Source of the DNA: DATAAZ01 sp036259875
GTDB taxonomy: Bacteria > Actinomycetota > Thermoleophilia > Gaiellales > Gaiellaceae
Assembly: GCA_036259875.1 (NCBI GenBank)
Contig: DATAAZ010000066.1
Coordinates: forward strand, 1-35,262
DNA length: 35,262 bases
Direction of reading: 5' to 3'
The position numbers and the translations under genes were made by a program. The notes beneath the pieces are model-generated. The model saw only the letters and a list, made by a program, of their open reading frames with translations. It was not told the DNA's origin and ran no database searches. How positions within the stretch are numbered: position 1 is the stretch's first letter; every line of letters starts with the position of its first letter. This document shows positions 15,682 to 22,335 of this stretch, one piece after another.

Positions 15682-16374
15682 CTAGGTCGAGATCTCGGCT
15701 GCCGCGCCGCGCATTCGAATGAAGCGCGGAACGACGTCGAGCACGCTCTCACGGGCACACCAGGCAACGTCTTCCTCGAGGCCCGCGTTCAGGAGGTTCC
15801 GGGCGCTCTGGCTCGCCCACAGGCCCTCCTTGGCTGAGGCGAACGACCGCGTGAGACGCACGGCGGCGGCGCCCGCATCCGTTGGCTCGCCGTCGAGGAG
15901 CTCCACCAGTCGCCCGGCGACGTACGCGTCGTCGAGCGTGAACTCGCCCTTCACCCCGGCGCAGAGCACCACGACGTCGCCGCCCGCCTCGTGGGCTGCC
16001 CGAGCGACCGCCTCGACGTTCACCAGGCTGGCCGCGACGACCTGCTCGCATCGCGTAGCGGCCGCGACGAGCGCGCGTGTCCCGTTCGTCGTTGTCAGGA
16101 TGACCGTCTCGCCGGCCGCCTCGGCAAACTCGCTCGGCGAGTTGCCGAGCTCGAAGCCGGGGATCCTCAGGCACTTCCGCTCGCCGGCAAGCACCCCCTC
16201 CCCGAGCTCCGCGCGTAACGCGCGCGCTTCGTCGATGTCCGCGCAGCAGTAGACGCGCCGATACCCGGCGGCGAGCGCCTGGGCGATCGTGGACGTGGCG
16301 CGGAGCACGTCGACGACGATTCCGACGGGTGCCTCGGCGGCCTCCGCCGGCGTGAACGCGACGTGGACGCGCAC
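15682..16374 (-). CDS. comB: 2-phosphosulfolactate phosphatase-like protein (ComB family)
   Basis: A 230-residue ComB-family protein. Visible family motifs are VVDVLRATSTIAQAL (Asp22, Arg25), GERKCLRIPGFELGNSP near 63-80 and TTTNGTRAL near 94-102. In methanogens ComB dephosphorylates 2-phosphosulfolactate during coenzyme M synthesis. Bacterial homologues are common outside coenzyme M producers, so the substrate here is uncertain, and no other sulfolactate genes are visible. The GTG start (16374) lies 8 nt after TAACGT. It is upstream of imuB on the same strand, but imuB has its own promoter. Confidence 0.87.
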   Translation of the reverse strand: MRVHVAFTPAEAAEAPVGIVVDVLRATSTIAQALAAGYRRVYCCADIDEARALRAELGEGVLAGERKCLRIPGFELGNSPSEFAEAAGETVILTTTNGTRALVAAATRCEQVVAASLVNVEAVARAAHEAGGDVVVLCAGVKGEFTLDDAYVAGRLVELLDGEPTDAGAAAVRLTRSFASAKEGLWASQSARNLLNAGLEEDVAWCARESVLDVVPRFIRMRGAAAEIST

Positions 16375-16382
16375 GGCCCCTG

Positions 16383-16388
16383 ACGTTA
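16383..16388 (-). promoter_or_regulatory. -10 box of the ComB-like gene
   Basis: TAACGT on the minus strand, then 8 nt, then GTG 16374. It lies back to back with the rhomboid promoter within a 37-bp intergenic gap. Confidence 0.5.
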
Positions 16389-16399
16389 CAGCGCCTCGT

Positions 16400-16405
16400 T
16401 ACGAT
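16400..16405 (+). promoter_or_regulatory. -10 box of the rhomboid gene (leaderless)
   Basis: TACGAT is followed by 6 nt (CCGGCG) and ATG 16412. This spacing would place the transcript start on or beside the A of the ATG. Confidence 0.6.
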
Positions 16406-16411
16406 CCGGCG

Positions 16412-17269
16412 ATGGCCAGCACGGAACAGACGATGGTGTGCTATCGCCATCCGGGCACGGAGACAGCCGTCGCGTGCTCGAACTGCGGGCGCCCGATCTG
16501 CACGGACTGCATGGTGTTCGCCGCGGTCGGAATCAAGTGCCCCGAGTGCGCCGGGCAGCCCGCCGGCGTCAAGAAGGCGACCACGCGCGCCCGCGTCGCG
16601 GCCGGGAGCGGAACGACCGGGATCGTCACGAAGGTTCTGATCGGGCTGAACGTCGGCGTCTTCCTCCTTCAGGCGTCCCAGGGCGACCTCTCGGGGATCA
16701 GAAGCGACGTCTTCGAGAACGGGGCGCTCGCGCGGCCGTTCCTAGCCGACGGGGAGTGGTGGAGGCTCGCCACGACCGGCTTCCTGCACATCGGCCCGAT
16801 CCACCTCCTCTTCAACATGCTGATGCTCTGGTGGTTCGGGACGCCCCTCGAGAACCTGCTCGGGCGCGCCCGGTTCCTCGCCGTGTACGGCGTCTCGGTG
16901 CTCGCCGGCTCCGCGGGTGCGCTCCTTCTCGCCCCGGACACGTTGACCGTCGGCGCCTCGGCAGGCGTCTTCGGGATCCTCGGCGCCGGTCTCGTCCTCG
17001 AGCGCAAGGGGATCGCAGTGTTCGGCGGCGCGGCGCTCGTCGTCGTCGTGCTGAACCTCGCCCTGACCATCGTCCTTCGGAACAACATCTCGCTCGGCGG
17101 CCACGTGGGAGGCCTCGTGGGGGGCGCGCTCGTGATCCTGGCGCTGACGCAGTTCGGCCGCGTGCACGCGGCGTACGGCCGGGTCGGCGCCGTCGGAATC
17201 GTCGGCGTCGTCGCCGTCGCGATCGCAAGCGTCGCGATCGCCTACGCGCGCGTTCGCGGGTACGCATAG
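16412..17269 (+). CDS. Rhomboid-family intramembrane serine protease with N-terminal zinc-binding domain
   Basis: A 285-residue membrane protein. Residues 10-46 form a B-box-like zinc module (Cys10, His13, Cys22, Cys25, Cys30, Cys33, Cys43, Cys46). Six or more hydrophobic segments follow from about 70 to 282. The rhomboid core has WWRLATTGFLH, His131 and Asn135 (HLLFNM), nucleophile Ser183 in GASAGVFG and catalytic His231 in GGHVGG. It cleaves transmembrane substrates within the bilayer; the zinc module is cytoplasmic by the usual topology and may recruit substrate. An open frame upstream to 16289 overlaps the ComB gene and is not used. ATG 16412 is set by the MASTEQTM N-terminus and the -10 spacing. 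Confidence 0.93.
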   Translation: MASTEQTMVCYRHPGTETAVACSNCGRPICTDCMVFAAVGIKCPECAGQPAGVKKATTRARVAAGSGTTGIVTKVLIGLNVGVFLLQASQGDLSGIRSDVFENGALARPFLADGEWWRLATTGFLHIGPIHLLFNMLMLWWFGTPLENLLGRARFLAVYGVSVLAGSAGALLLAPDTLTVGASAGVFGILGAGLVLERKGIAVFGGAALVVVVLNLALTIVLRNNISLGGHVGGLVGGALVILALTQFGRVHAAYGRVGAVGIVGVVAVAIASVAIAYARVRGYA

Positions 17270-17279
17270 CGCCCGCCCC

Positions 17280-17297
17280 GGTGGGTATGGACCCACC
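17280..17297. other. Perfect inverted repeat before the PRC-barrel gene
   Basis: GGTGGGT-ATGG-ACCCACC, a 7-bp perfect stem with a 4-nt loop, lies 10 bp after the rhomboid stop and 24 bp before the PRC-barrel start. It may be a terminator, an operator or an mRNA 5' hairpin. There is no U-tract. Confidence 0.4.
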
Positions 17298-17321
17298 GTT
17301 GTCGAGATGGAGGAGGCGGGA

Positions 17322-17735
17322 GTGAGCGATCTCTGGACATACCGCGAGACCGCATGGGGCGGTGAGGGCACCGCAACAGCAGAACTCGGCCAGACCGACG
17401 TGACAGCGTTCTCCGTCGAGGCGGTTGACGGAAGCATCGGGAAGGTCGACGAGGCGACGTACGACGTCGGCTCGAGCTACATCGTCGTCGACACGGGGCC
17501 GTGGATCTTCGGCAAGAAGGTTCTCCTTCCGGCCGGCGTGGTCGATCACGTCGACCTCGATACGGAGACCGTGTACGTGAACCGATCGAAGGACGAGATC
17601 AAGAACGCGCCCGAGTTCGACGAGACGACGTACCGCGACGAGGCGTACCGCAGCGAAGTCGCGACGTACTACGGCCCAGGCGGCACGGGGTACCGGGAGA
17701 CCACCCCGCGCACGACGGACGAGCCGCTCACCTAG
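17322..17735 (+). CDS. PRC-barrel domain protein
   Basis: A 137-residue protein with one PRC-barrel domain at about residues 17-75 (VTAFSVEAVDGSIGKVDEAT, VVDTGPWIFGKKVLLPAG, VDLDTETVYVNRSKDEIKNA), then an acidic tail. PRC barrels occur in RimM and photosynthetic reaction centre subunit H; stand-alone bacterial forms are often stress-associated, with unclear function. An ATG at 17307 is in frame, but GTG 17322 is preferred because GGAGG (17309-17313) sits 8 nt before it. This strong ribosome site contrasts with the leaderless style of its neighbours. Confidence 0.88.
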   Translation: MSDLWTYRETAWGGEGTATAELGQTDVTAFSVEAVDGSIGKVDEATYDVGSSYIVVDTGPWIFGKKVLLPAGVVDHVDLDTETVYVNRSKDEIKNAPEFDETTYRDEAYRSEVATYYGPGGTGYRETTPRTTDEPLT

Positions 17736-17755
17736 CGGCGGGAGCCAGCGAGCTC

Positions 17756-17784
17756 GCGAGAGCGGCCGGTAGGGCCGCTCTCGC
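17756..17784. terminator. Strong bidirectional terminator hairpin
   Basis: GCGAGAGCGGCC pairs perfectly with GGCCGCTCTCGC around a GGTAG loop (12-bp stem). It lies between the convergent PRC-barrel and ppdK genes, followed by a mildly T-rich stretch on the plus strand. Confidence 0.75.
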
Positions 17785-17790
17785 GTTCGT

Positions 17791-20406
17791 CTAGCCGCCG
17801 ATCGCGACCGCCTTGACGCCCGCCTCGGCGAGCGCCGCCTGCGCGGCCGCGAGCCGCGCGAGCGGGACGCGGTAGGGCGAGCACGAGACATAGTCGAGCC
17901 CGAGCTCGTGGCAGAACGCGACCGAGGCCGGGTCGCCGCCGTGCTCGCCGCAAATGCCGAGCTTGATCTGTGACTTCGCCGCACGCGCGCGCTCGACCGC
18001 GAGCTCCATCAGGTCGCCCACCCCACCCCGATCGAGCGTCCCGAACGGGTTCTCGTCCAGGATTCCGTCCTCGAGGTAGTGCGTCAGGAACCCCGCCTCG
18101 GCGTCGTCGCGTGAGAAGCCGAGCGTCGTTTGCGTGAGGTCGTTCGTCCCGAACGAGAAGAAGTCGGCGTGCTCGGCGATCTCGTCGGCGCGGATGCACG
18201 CGCGCGGAAGCTCGATCATCGTCCCGACGAGGTACTCGATTTCGCGAGCGGCCTGCTCGAGCTCCGTGGACGCGGCGTCGAGCGTCAGCTCGCGCAGCCG
18301 CCGGAGCTCCTCGGCGTACGCGATGAGCGGGTGCATGATCTCGACGAGCGGCGCCTCGCCCGTTCCCTCCGCGACCGCGACCGCGGCGCGGACGATCGCC
18401 TGCACCTGCGTCGCGTAGATCTCGGGATACAGGAGTCCGAGCCGGCATCCCCGCGTGCCGAGCATCGGGTTCGCCTCCTGGAGCGCGCGGATCCGCCGCT
18501 CCATCTCGGGCGACTCCGCCTCCTCGAGTGGCGGGAGGAACTCGTGGAGGGGCGGGTCGAGGAGGCGGATCGTGACGGGGAGCCCGGCCATCGCCTCGAA
18601 GATCCCCTCGAAGTCCGCCTGCTGGAGCGGGAGCAGCTTCTCGAGCGCCTCGCGCCGCTCGTCCTCGTCCCGCGCCATGATCATCGCGCGGACGAGCGGC
18701 AGGCGGTCCTCGGCCATGAACATGTGCTCGGTCCGGCAGAGGCCGATCCCCTCGGCGCCGAACTCGCGCGCCTTCATCGCGTCCTCGGGTGTGTCCGCAT
18801 TCGCGCGCACGCGCAAGCGCCGCGTCTCATCCGCCCAGCCGAGGATCGTCTGGAAGTTCTCGTCGATCTGTGGCGGCACGAGCTCGACGTCGTCGAGGAT
18901 CACCTCCCCGGTCCCGCCGTCGATCGTGATGATGTCGCCCTCGCGGAGGTCGTGTCCTGCGATCGCGAGGCTGCGGCTGTCGAGAGCGATCGAGAGCGCC
19001 TCGCAGCCCGCGACGCACGGCTTCCCCATCCCGCGGGCGACGACGGCGGCGTGGGACGTCATCCCGCCGTGCGCGGTGAGCACGCCCTTGGCGTGGATCA
19101 GCCCGTGGATGTCATCGGGCGTCGTTTCCCGGCGGACCAGGATGACGTCCTCTCCGGCGAGCCCGCGCCGCTCGGCCGTGTCGGCGTCGAGCGCGATCGC
19201 GCCCTTCGCGGCGCCGGGCGAGGCGTTCAGCCCCTTGGCCGCGACCTCGTACTCCGCGCGCGGGTCGATCATTGGGTGCAGCAGCTGATCGAGCTGGCTC
19301 GCCTCGATTCTCGCGATCGCTTCTTCCCGTGAGATCAGGCCCTCGTCGACCATGTCGACCGCGATGCGAAGCGCCGCGGCCGCCGTTCGCTTCCCCGAGC
19401 GCGTCTGGAGGATGTAGAGCTTTCCCTCCTCGACCGTGAACTCGATGTCCTGCATCTCGCGGTAGTGCTCCTCGAGGCGGCGGATCGTCTCCTCGAGCTC
19501 CGCGTACGCGCCCGGGAGCCGCGTCTCCATCCGCGCGAGCGGCTCAGGCGTCCTGATTCCCGCCACGACGTCCTCGCCTTGCGCGTTCGCGAGGAACTCT
19601 CCCCAGATCCCCGGCTCGCCGGTCGAGGGGTCGCGCGTGAAGCAAACCCCGGTGCCCGAGTCGTCGCCCTTGTTGCCGAACACCATCTGGACGACGTTCA
19701 CCGCCGTTCCGAGGTCGTCCGGGATCCCGTGCGCGCGGCGGTAGACCTGGGCCCGCGGTGTCTCCCACGAGTCGAACACGGCCCGGACGGCCCGATCGAG
19801 CTGCTCGCGCGGGTCCTGCGGAAACTCACGTCCGGTCGCTCCGCGGTAGATCTCCTTGAACCGCTCCACGAGCTCCTGAAGGTCGTCCGCCTCGAGCTCG
19901 ACGTCCTGGGCGGCGCTGCGGCGGTCCTTCGCCGCGGCAAGCGCCTCCTCGAAGCGCTGCGCGTCGACGCCGTCCACGACCTCGCCGTACATCTGGACGA
20001 GCCGCCGATACGCGTCGTAGGCGAAGCGTCGATTCCCGGTCGTCGCCGCGAGTCCCTCGACGGCATCGTCGTTCAGGCCGAGGTTGAGAATCGTGTCCAT
20101 CATCCCGGGCATCGAGACGGCGGCGCCCGAGCGGACGGAGACGAGCAGCGGGTCGTGCGGGTCGCCGAAGCGCTTGCCGGTCGTCTCCTCCAGGCGGCGC
20201 AGGTGCTCCTCGATCTCGCGGTCGAGTCCCTCCGGAAGCCGCTTGCCTGCGCCCATGTACGCGACGCACGCCTCGGTCGTCACGGTGAAGCCGGCGGGAA
20301 CGGGGATGGCGAGCGCCGTCATCTCGGCGAGACCCGCGCCCTTGCCGCCGAGGAGCTCGCGGCCTAGGTCAGCGCCCTCAGCGAAGTCGTAGACGTACCT
20401 GCCCAT
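17791..20406 (-). CDS. ppdK: Pyruvate, phosphate dikinase
   Basis: An 871-residue enzyme interconverting pyruvate, ATP and Pi with PEP, AMP and PPi. The N-terminal ATP-grasp domain opens with GGKGAGLAEM. The swivelling phosphohistidine domain carries GGMTSHAAVVARGMGKPC with catalytic His452 and, two residues earlier, Thr450, the position phosphorylated by the regulatory protein in other PPDKs. The C-terminal PEP/pyruvate barrel has GTNDLTQTTLGFSRDD, CGEHGGDPASVAF and YVSCSPYRVPLARLAAAQA with the conserved Cys. ATG 20406 is chosen over 20442 because homology starts at GRYVYDF. It follows the lipoprotein gene by 66 bp on the same strand, and its regulator starts this gene cluster. Confidence 0.96.
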   Translation of the reverse strand: MGRYVYDFAEGADLGRELLGGKGAGLAEMTALAIPVPAGFTVTTEACVAYMGAGKRLPEGLDREIEEHLRRLEETTGKRFGDPHDPLLVSVRSGAAVSMPGMMDTILNLGLNDDAVEGLAATTGNRRFAYDAYRRLVQMYGEVVDGVDAQRFEEALAAAKDRRSAAQDVELEADDLQELVERFKEIYRGATGREFPQDPREQLDRAVRAVFDSWETPRAQVYRRAHGIPDDLGTAVNVVQMVFGNKGDDSGTGVCFTRDPSTGEPGIWGEFLANAQGEDVVAGIRTPEPLARMETRLPGAYAELEETIRRLEEHYREMQDIEFTVEEGKLYILQTRSGKRTAAAALRIAVDMVDEGLISREEAIARIEASQLDQLLHPMIDPRAEYEVAAKGLNASPGAAKGAIALDADTAERRGLAGEDVILVRRETTPDDIHGLIHAKGVLTAHGGMTSHAAVVARGMGKPCVAGCEALSIALDSRSLAIAGHDLREGDIITIDGGTGEVILDDVELVPPQIDENFQTILGWADETRRLRVRANADTPEDAMKAREFGAEGIGLCRTEHMFMAEDRLPLVRAMIMARDEDERREALEKLLPLQQADFEGIFEAMAGLPVTIRLLDPPLHEFLPPLEEAESPEMERRIRALQEANPMLGTRGCRLGLLYPEIYATQVQAIVRAAVAVAEGTGEAPLVEIMHPLIAYAEELRRLRELTLDAASTELEQAAREIEYLVGTMIELPRACIRADEIAEHADFFSFGTNDLTQTTLGFSRDDAEAGFLTHYLEDGILDENPFGTLDRGGVGDLMELAVERARAAKSQIKLGICGEHGGDPASVAFCHELGLDYVSCSPYRVPLARLAAAQAALAEAGVKAVAIGG

Positions 20407-20472
20407 CGCTCGCGGAATCTTCCCATCCGCCCGGTTTCGCACGCAATAGCGGGGCTTTTGGCGCGCGATCGC

Positions 20473-21135
20473 CTACGCGATGCGGAAGCTCTCCGCCGTG
20501 GAGCGGAAGACCTCGGCGTAGGCGCCCGCTTGCCGGGGAAGCGTCGAGAACGTGAGGACGTAGCCGTGCTCGTCGCCGACGACGACGTACTGCAGCGTCG
20601 CGACGGTCCTCTCGCCTCCCTGCGAGCGGAAGTGGTTCCGGTACTTCACCCGCAGCGCCTCGCCGGCGGGCAGCTCCTCACGCGAATGCTCGACCTCGCC
20701 GACCCGAGTCGGAAGCCGCTCGGCCTCGGCGATCACGCGCGCCGACCACTCGTCGAACGAGGGCGTTTCTTCGGCGGGGAAGCGGATCACGTTCACGTTC
20801 GTCGCGAAGTTGCCCTCGACGTCCGGGTCGAACGCGAAAAACTCGATCAGTTCGCTCTCGACGACGGCGCGGAGGTAGCGCTCCACCTCGGGGTTTTCGC
20901 GCCCGAGCGTCTCCAGCGCGCCCGCGAGCGCGTCCGGGCTCCCGATCGGCTGCCAGTCGTTCGGGAGCCGAAGCGAGAAGCCGGCTGCGGAGACCTCGTG
21001 CAGCCGTGTCGACTCGCCGCCATGGGTCGCCGCGCCGGCGTCTGTCGTCGCAGCCCCCGTCAGCGCGCGCTCGCCGTCGTCGCCGCACCCGGTCAGCGCG
21101 AGGACGAGGGCGATGACGCCGACCGACCGCCTCAC
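20473..21135 (-). CDS. Predicted lipoprotein of unknown function
   Basis: A 220-residue exported protein. The start GTG 21135 overlaps the stop of the upstream gene (GTGA). Residues 1-17 form a lipoprotein signal with lipobox LTGC (Cys17), followed by an acidic and threonine-rich linker. The body (SAAGFSLRLPNDWQPIG, FFAFDPD, ATNVNVIRFPAEE, LQYVVVGDEHGYVLTFST) resembles the PsbP/Mog1-like fold seen in many actinobacterial lipoproteins; this is inference from the pattern. The much longer open frame (to 21993) is an antisense-type shadow of the regulatory gene. It sits between the PPDK regulatory gene and ppdK. Confidence 0.85.
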   Translation of the reverse strand: MRRSVGVIALVLALTGCGDDGERALTGAATTDAGAATHGGESTRLHEVSAAGFSLRLPNDWQPIGSPDALAGALETLGRENPEVERYLRAVVESELIEFFAFDPDVEGNFATNVNVIRFPAEETPSFDEWSARVIAEAERLPTRVGEVEHSREELPAGEALRVKYRNHFRSQGGERTVATLQYVVVGDEHGYVLTFSTLPRQAGAYAEVFRSTAESFRIA

Positions 21136-21329
21136 CGGCGGCGAAACAGCGGGCGCTCGCTGACCCAGGCCGCCAGGCGGACGAGCATCCAGATGGGGGT
21201 GAGGATGCCGTAGAAAAAGACGAGGGCGACGGCGAGCGTCGCCCCCCAGAGCGGCCAACAGAGGATCGGGATCGGCTTCGCGCGGGCGGCCGCGGCGCGC
21301 GGCGAGGTACCTTGCGCGGACGCGGTCAC
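21132..21329 (-). CDS. Small membrane protein (65 aa) in the PPDK operon
   Basis: GTG 21329 overlaps the TGA of the PPDK regulatory gene and the gene's own TGA overlaps the GTG of the lipoprotein gene, so it is coupled on both sides. The 65-residue product has an Ala-rich N-terminus and one long or two short hydrophobic segments (about 18-55: ILCWPLWGATLAVALVFFYG, then WMLVRLAAWV) ending in basic FRRR. No family recognised. An in-frame ATG at 21431 would overlap the regulator by about 100 bp and is less likely. Confidence 0.75.
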   Translation of the reverse strand: MTASAQGTSPRAAAARAKPIPILCWPLWGATLAVALVFFYGILTPIWMLVRLAAWVSERPLFRRR

Positions 21330-22153
21330 GCGGTCGCGGCCTTGGCGTCGAGGCGGCGCTGCTCGACCAGGCGGATGATCCGGTGGGCGGTCTCCTCGAT
21401 CGCCTGGTTCGAGACTTCGATGACAGGACACCCGAGGCGCCGGTGGACCGCCTCGGCGTGGTCGAGGTCTTCGTAGATCTCGACCAGCTCGGCGTAGCGC
21501 CTCGGGCCGCGCATGGCGCGGGCCCGCTCAGCGCGGATTCCCTGGAGCGTCTCGGCGTCGATCGTGAGGCCGACGACCTTGGCCGGATCGATCTCCCAGA
21601 GCTCCTTCGGCGGCTCGATCCCGCGCACGACCGGGACGTTCGCCGTCTTGTAGCCCAGGTAGCCGAGGTAGATCGAGAGGGGCGTCTTCGAGCTTCGCGA
21701 GACGCCGACGAGGACGATGTCCGCGTCGTGGAGGCCCTCGACGCCCATCCCGTCGTCGAAGCGGACGGCGAACTCGATCGCAGCCATCCGCTTGAAATAG
21801 GCGGAGTCGAGGGCGGGCCGCGGCCCGGGCTCCATCCGCGCGGCGAGGCCGGAGACGCGCGCGACGGCGTCGATCGGATGCCCGAGGAGGTCGCAGTAGT
21901 GGAGGCGGTAGCGCTTGCAGAGGCTGCGCATGGCCTCGCGGTACTGGGGGTCGACGAGTGTGTAGAGCACGACCGCCCGGCGACTGCGCGCACGGCTCGC
22001 CGCGAGCTGGACGTCGTCCACGCTCATGATCCGCGGGTGGCGGACGACGTCGAACGAGAGGTCGGGGAACTGGTCCTCGACGGCGTTCGCGAGCTTGGCC
22101 GCCGTCTCGCCCGTCGAGTCCGAGACTACGTGTAGCTCGACGGGCTCACCCAT
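21326..22153 (-). CDS. PPDK regulatory protein: bifunctional ADP-dependent kinase / Pi-dependent phosphorylase
   Basis: A 275-residue member of the DUF299/PpsR/PDRP family. Such proteins inactivate PPDK (or PEP synthase) by phosphorylating the Thr two residues before the catalytic His, and reverse this by phosphorolysis. Family features are HVVSDSTGETAAKLANA near the N-terminus, the P-loop-like GVSRSSKTPLSIYLG at 150-164 and KVVGLTIDAETLQGIR. The target GGMTSH motif is present in ppdK four genes along the same cluster, which supports PPDK as substrate. ATG 22153 is preferred over upstream extensions because homology starts there and TACGCT lies 9 nt before it. Confidence 0.93.
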   Translation of the reverse strand: MGEPVELHVVSDSTGETAAKLANAVEDQFPDLSFDVVRHPRIMSVDDVQLAASRARSRRAVVLYTLVDPQYREAMRSLCKRYRLHYCDLLGHPIDAVARVSGLAARMEPGPRPALDSAYFKRMAAIEFAVRFDDGMGVEGLHDADIVLVGVSRSSKTPLSIYLGYLGYKTANVPVVRGIEPPKELWEIDPAKVVGLTIDAETLQGIRAERARAMRGPRRYAELVEIYEDLDHAEAVHRRLGCPVIEVSNQAIEETAHRIIRLVEQRRLDAKAATA

Positions 22154-22162
22154 GGCGATGTC

Positions 22163-22168
22163 AGCGTA
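22163..22168 (-). promoter_or_regulatory. -10 box of the PPDK regulatory cluster
   Basis: TACGCT on the minus strand, 9 nt before ATG 22153; identical hexamer and spacing to the box before ATG 8529. The remaining gap up to 22335 holds the palindrome GCGGTACCGC near 22268 but no gene. Confidence 0.55.
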
Positions 22169-22335
22169 CCGATGCCCGGAAGGAGCGCCGCTGTGCGCGT
22201 TTCGCCGCGAATCGCAAACCACACGCGCGCCTGGCAGACGTACGCGTGATCCAGGAGGTGCCGCGCGGGCGGTACCGCTCGGGAGGCACAACGCGCGTCT
22301 CGCCTGCGGCGGAAGCGACCGTTCTCTTCGCGACG

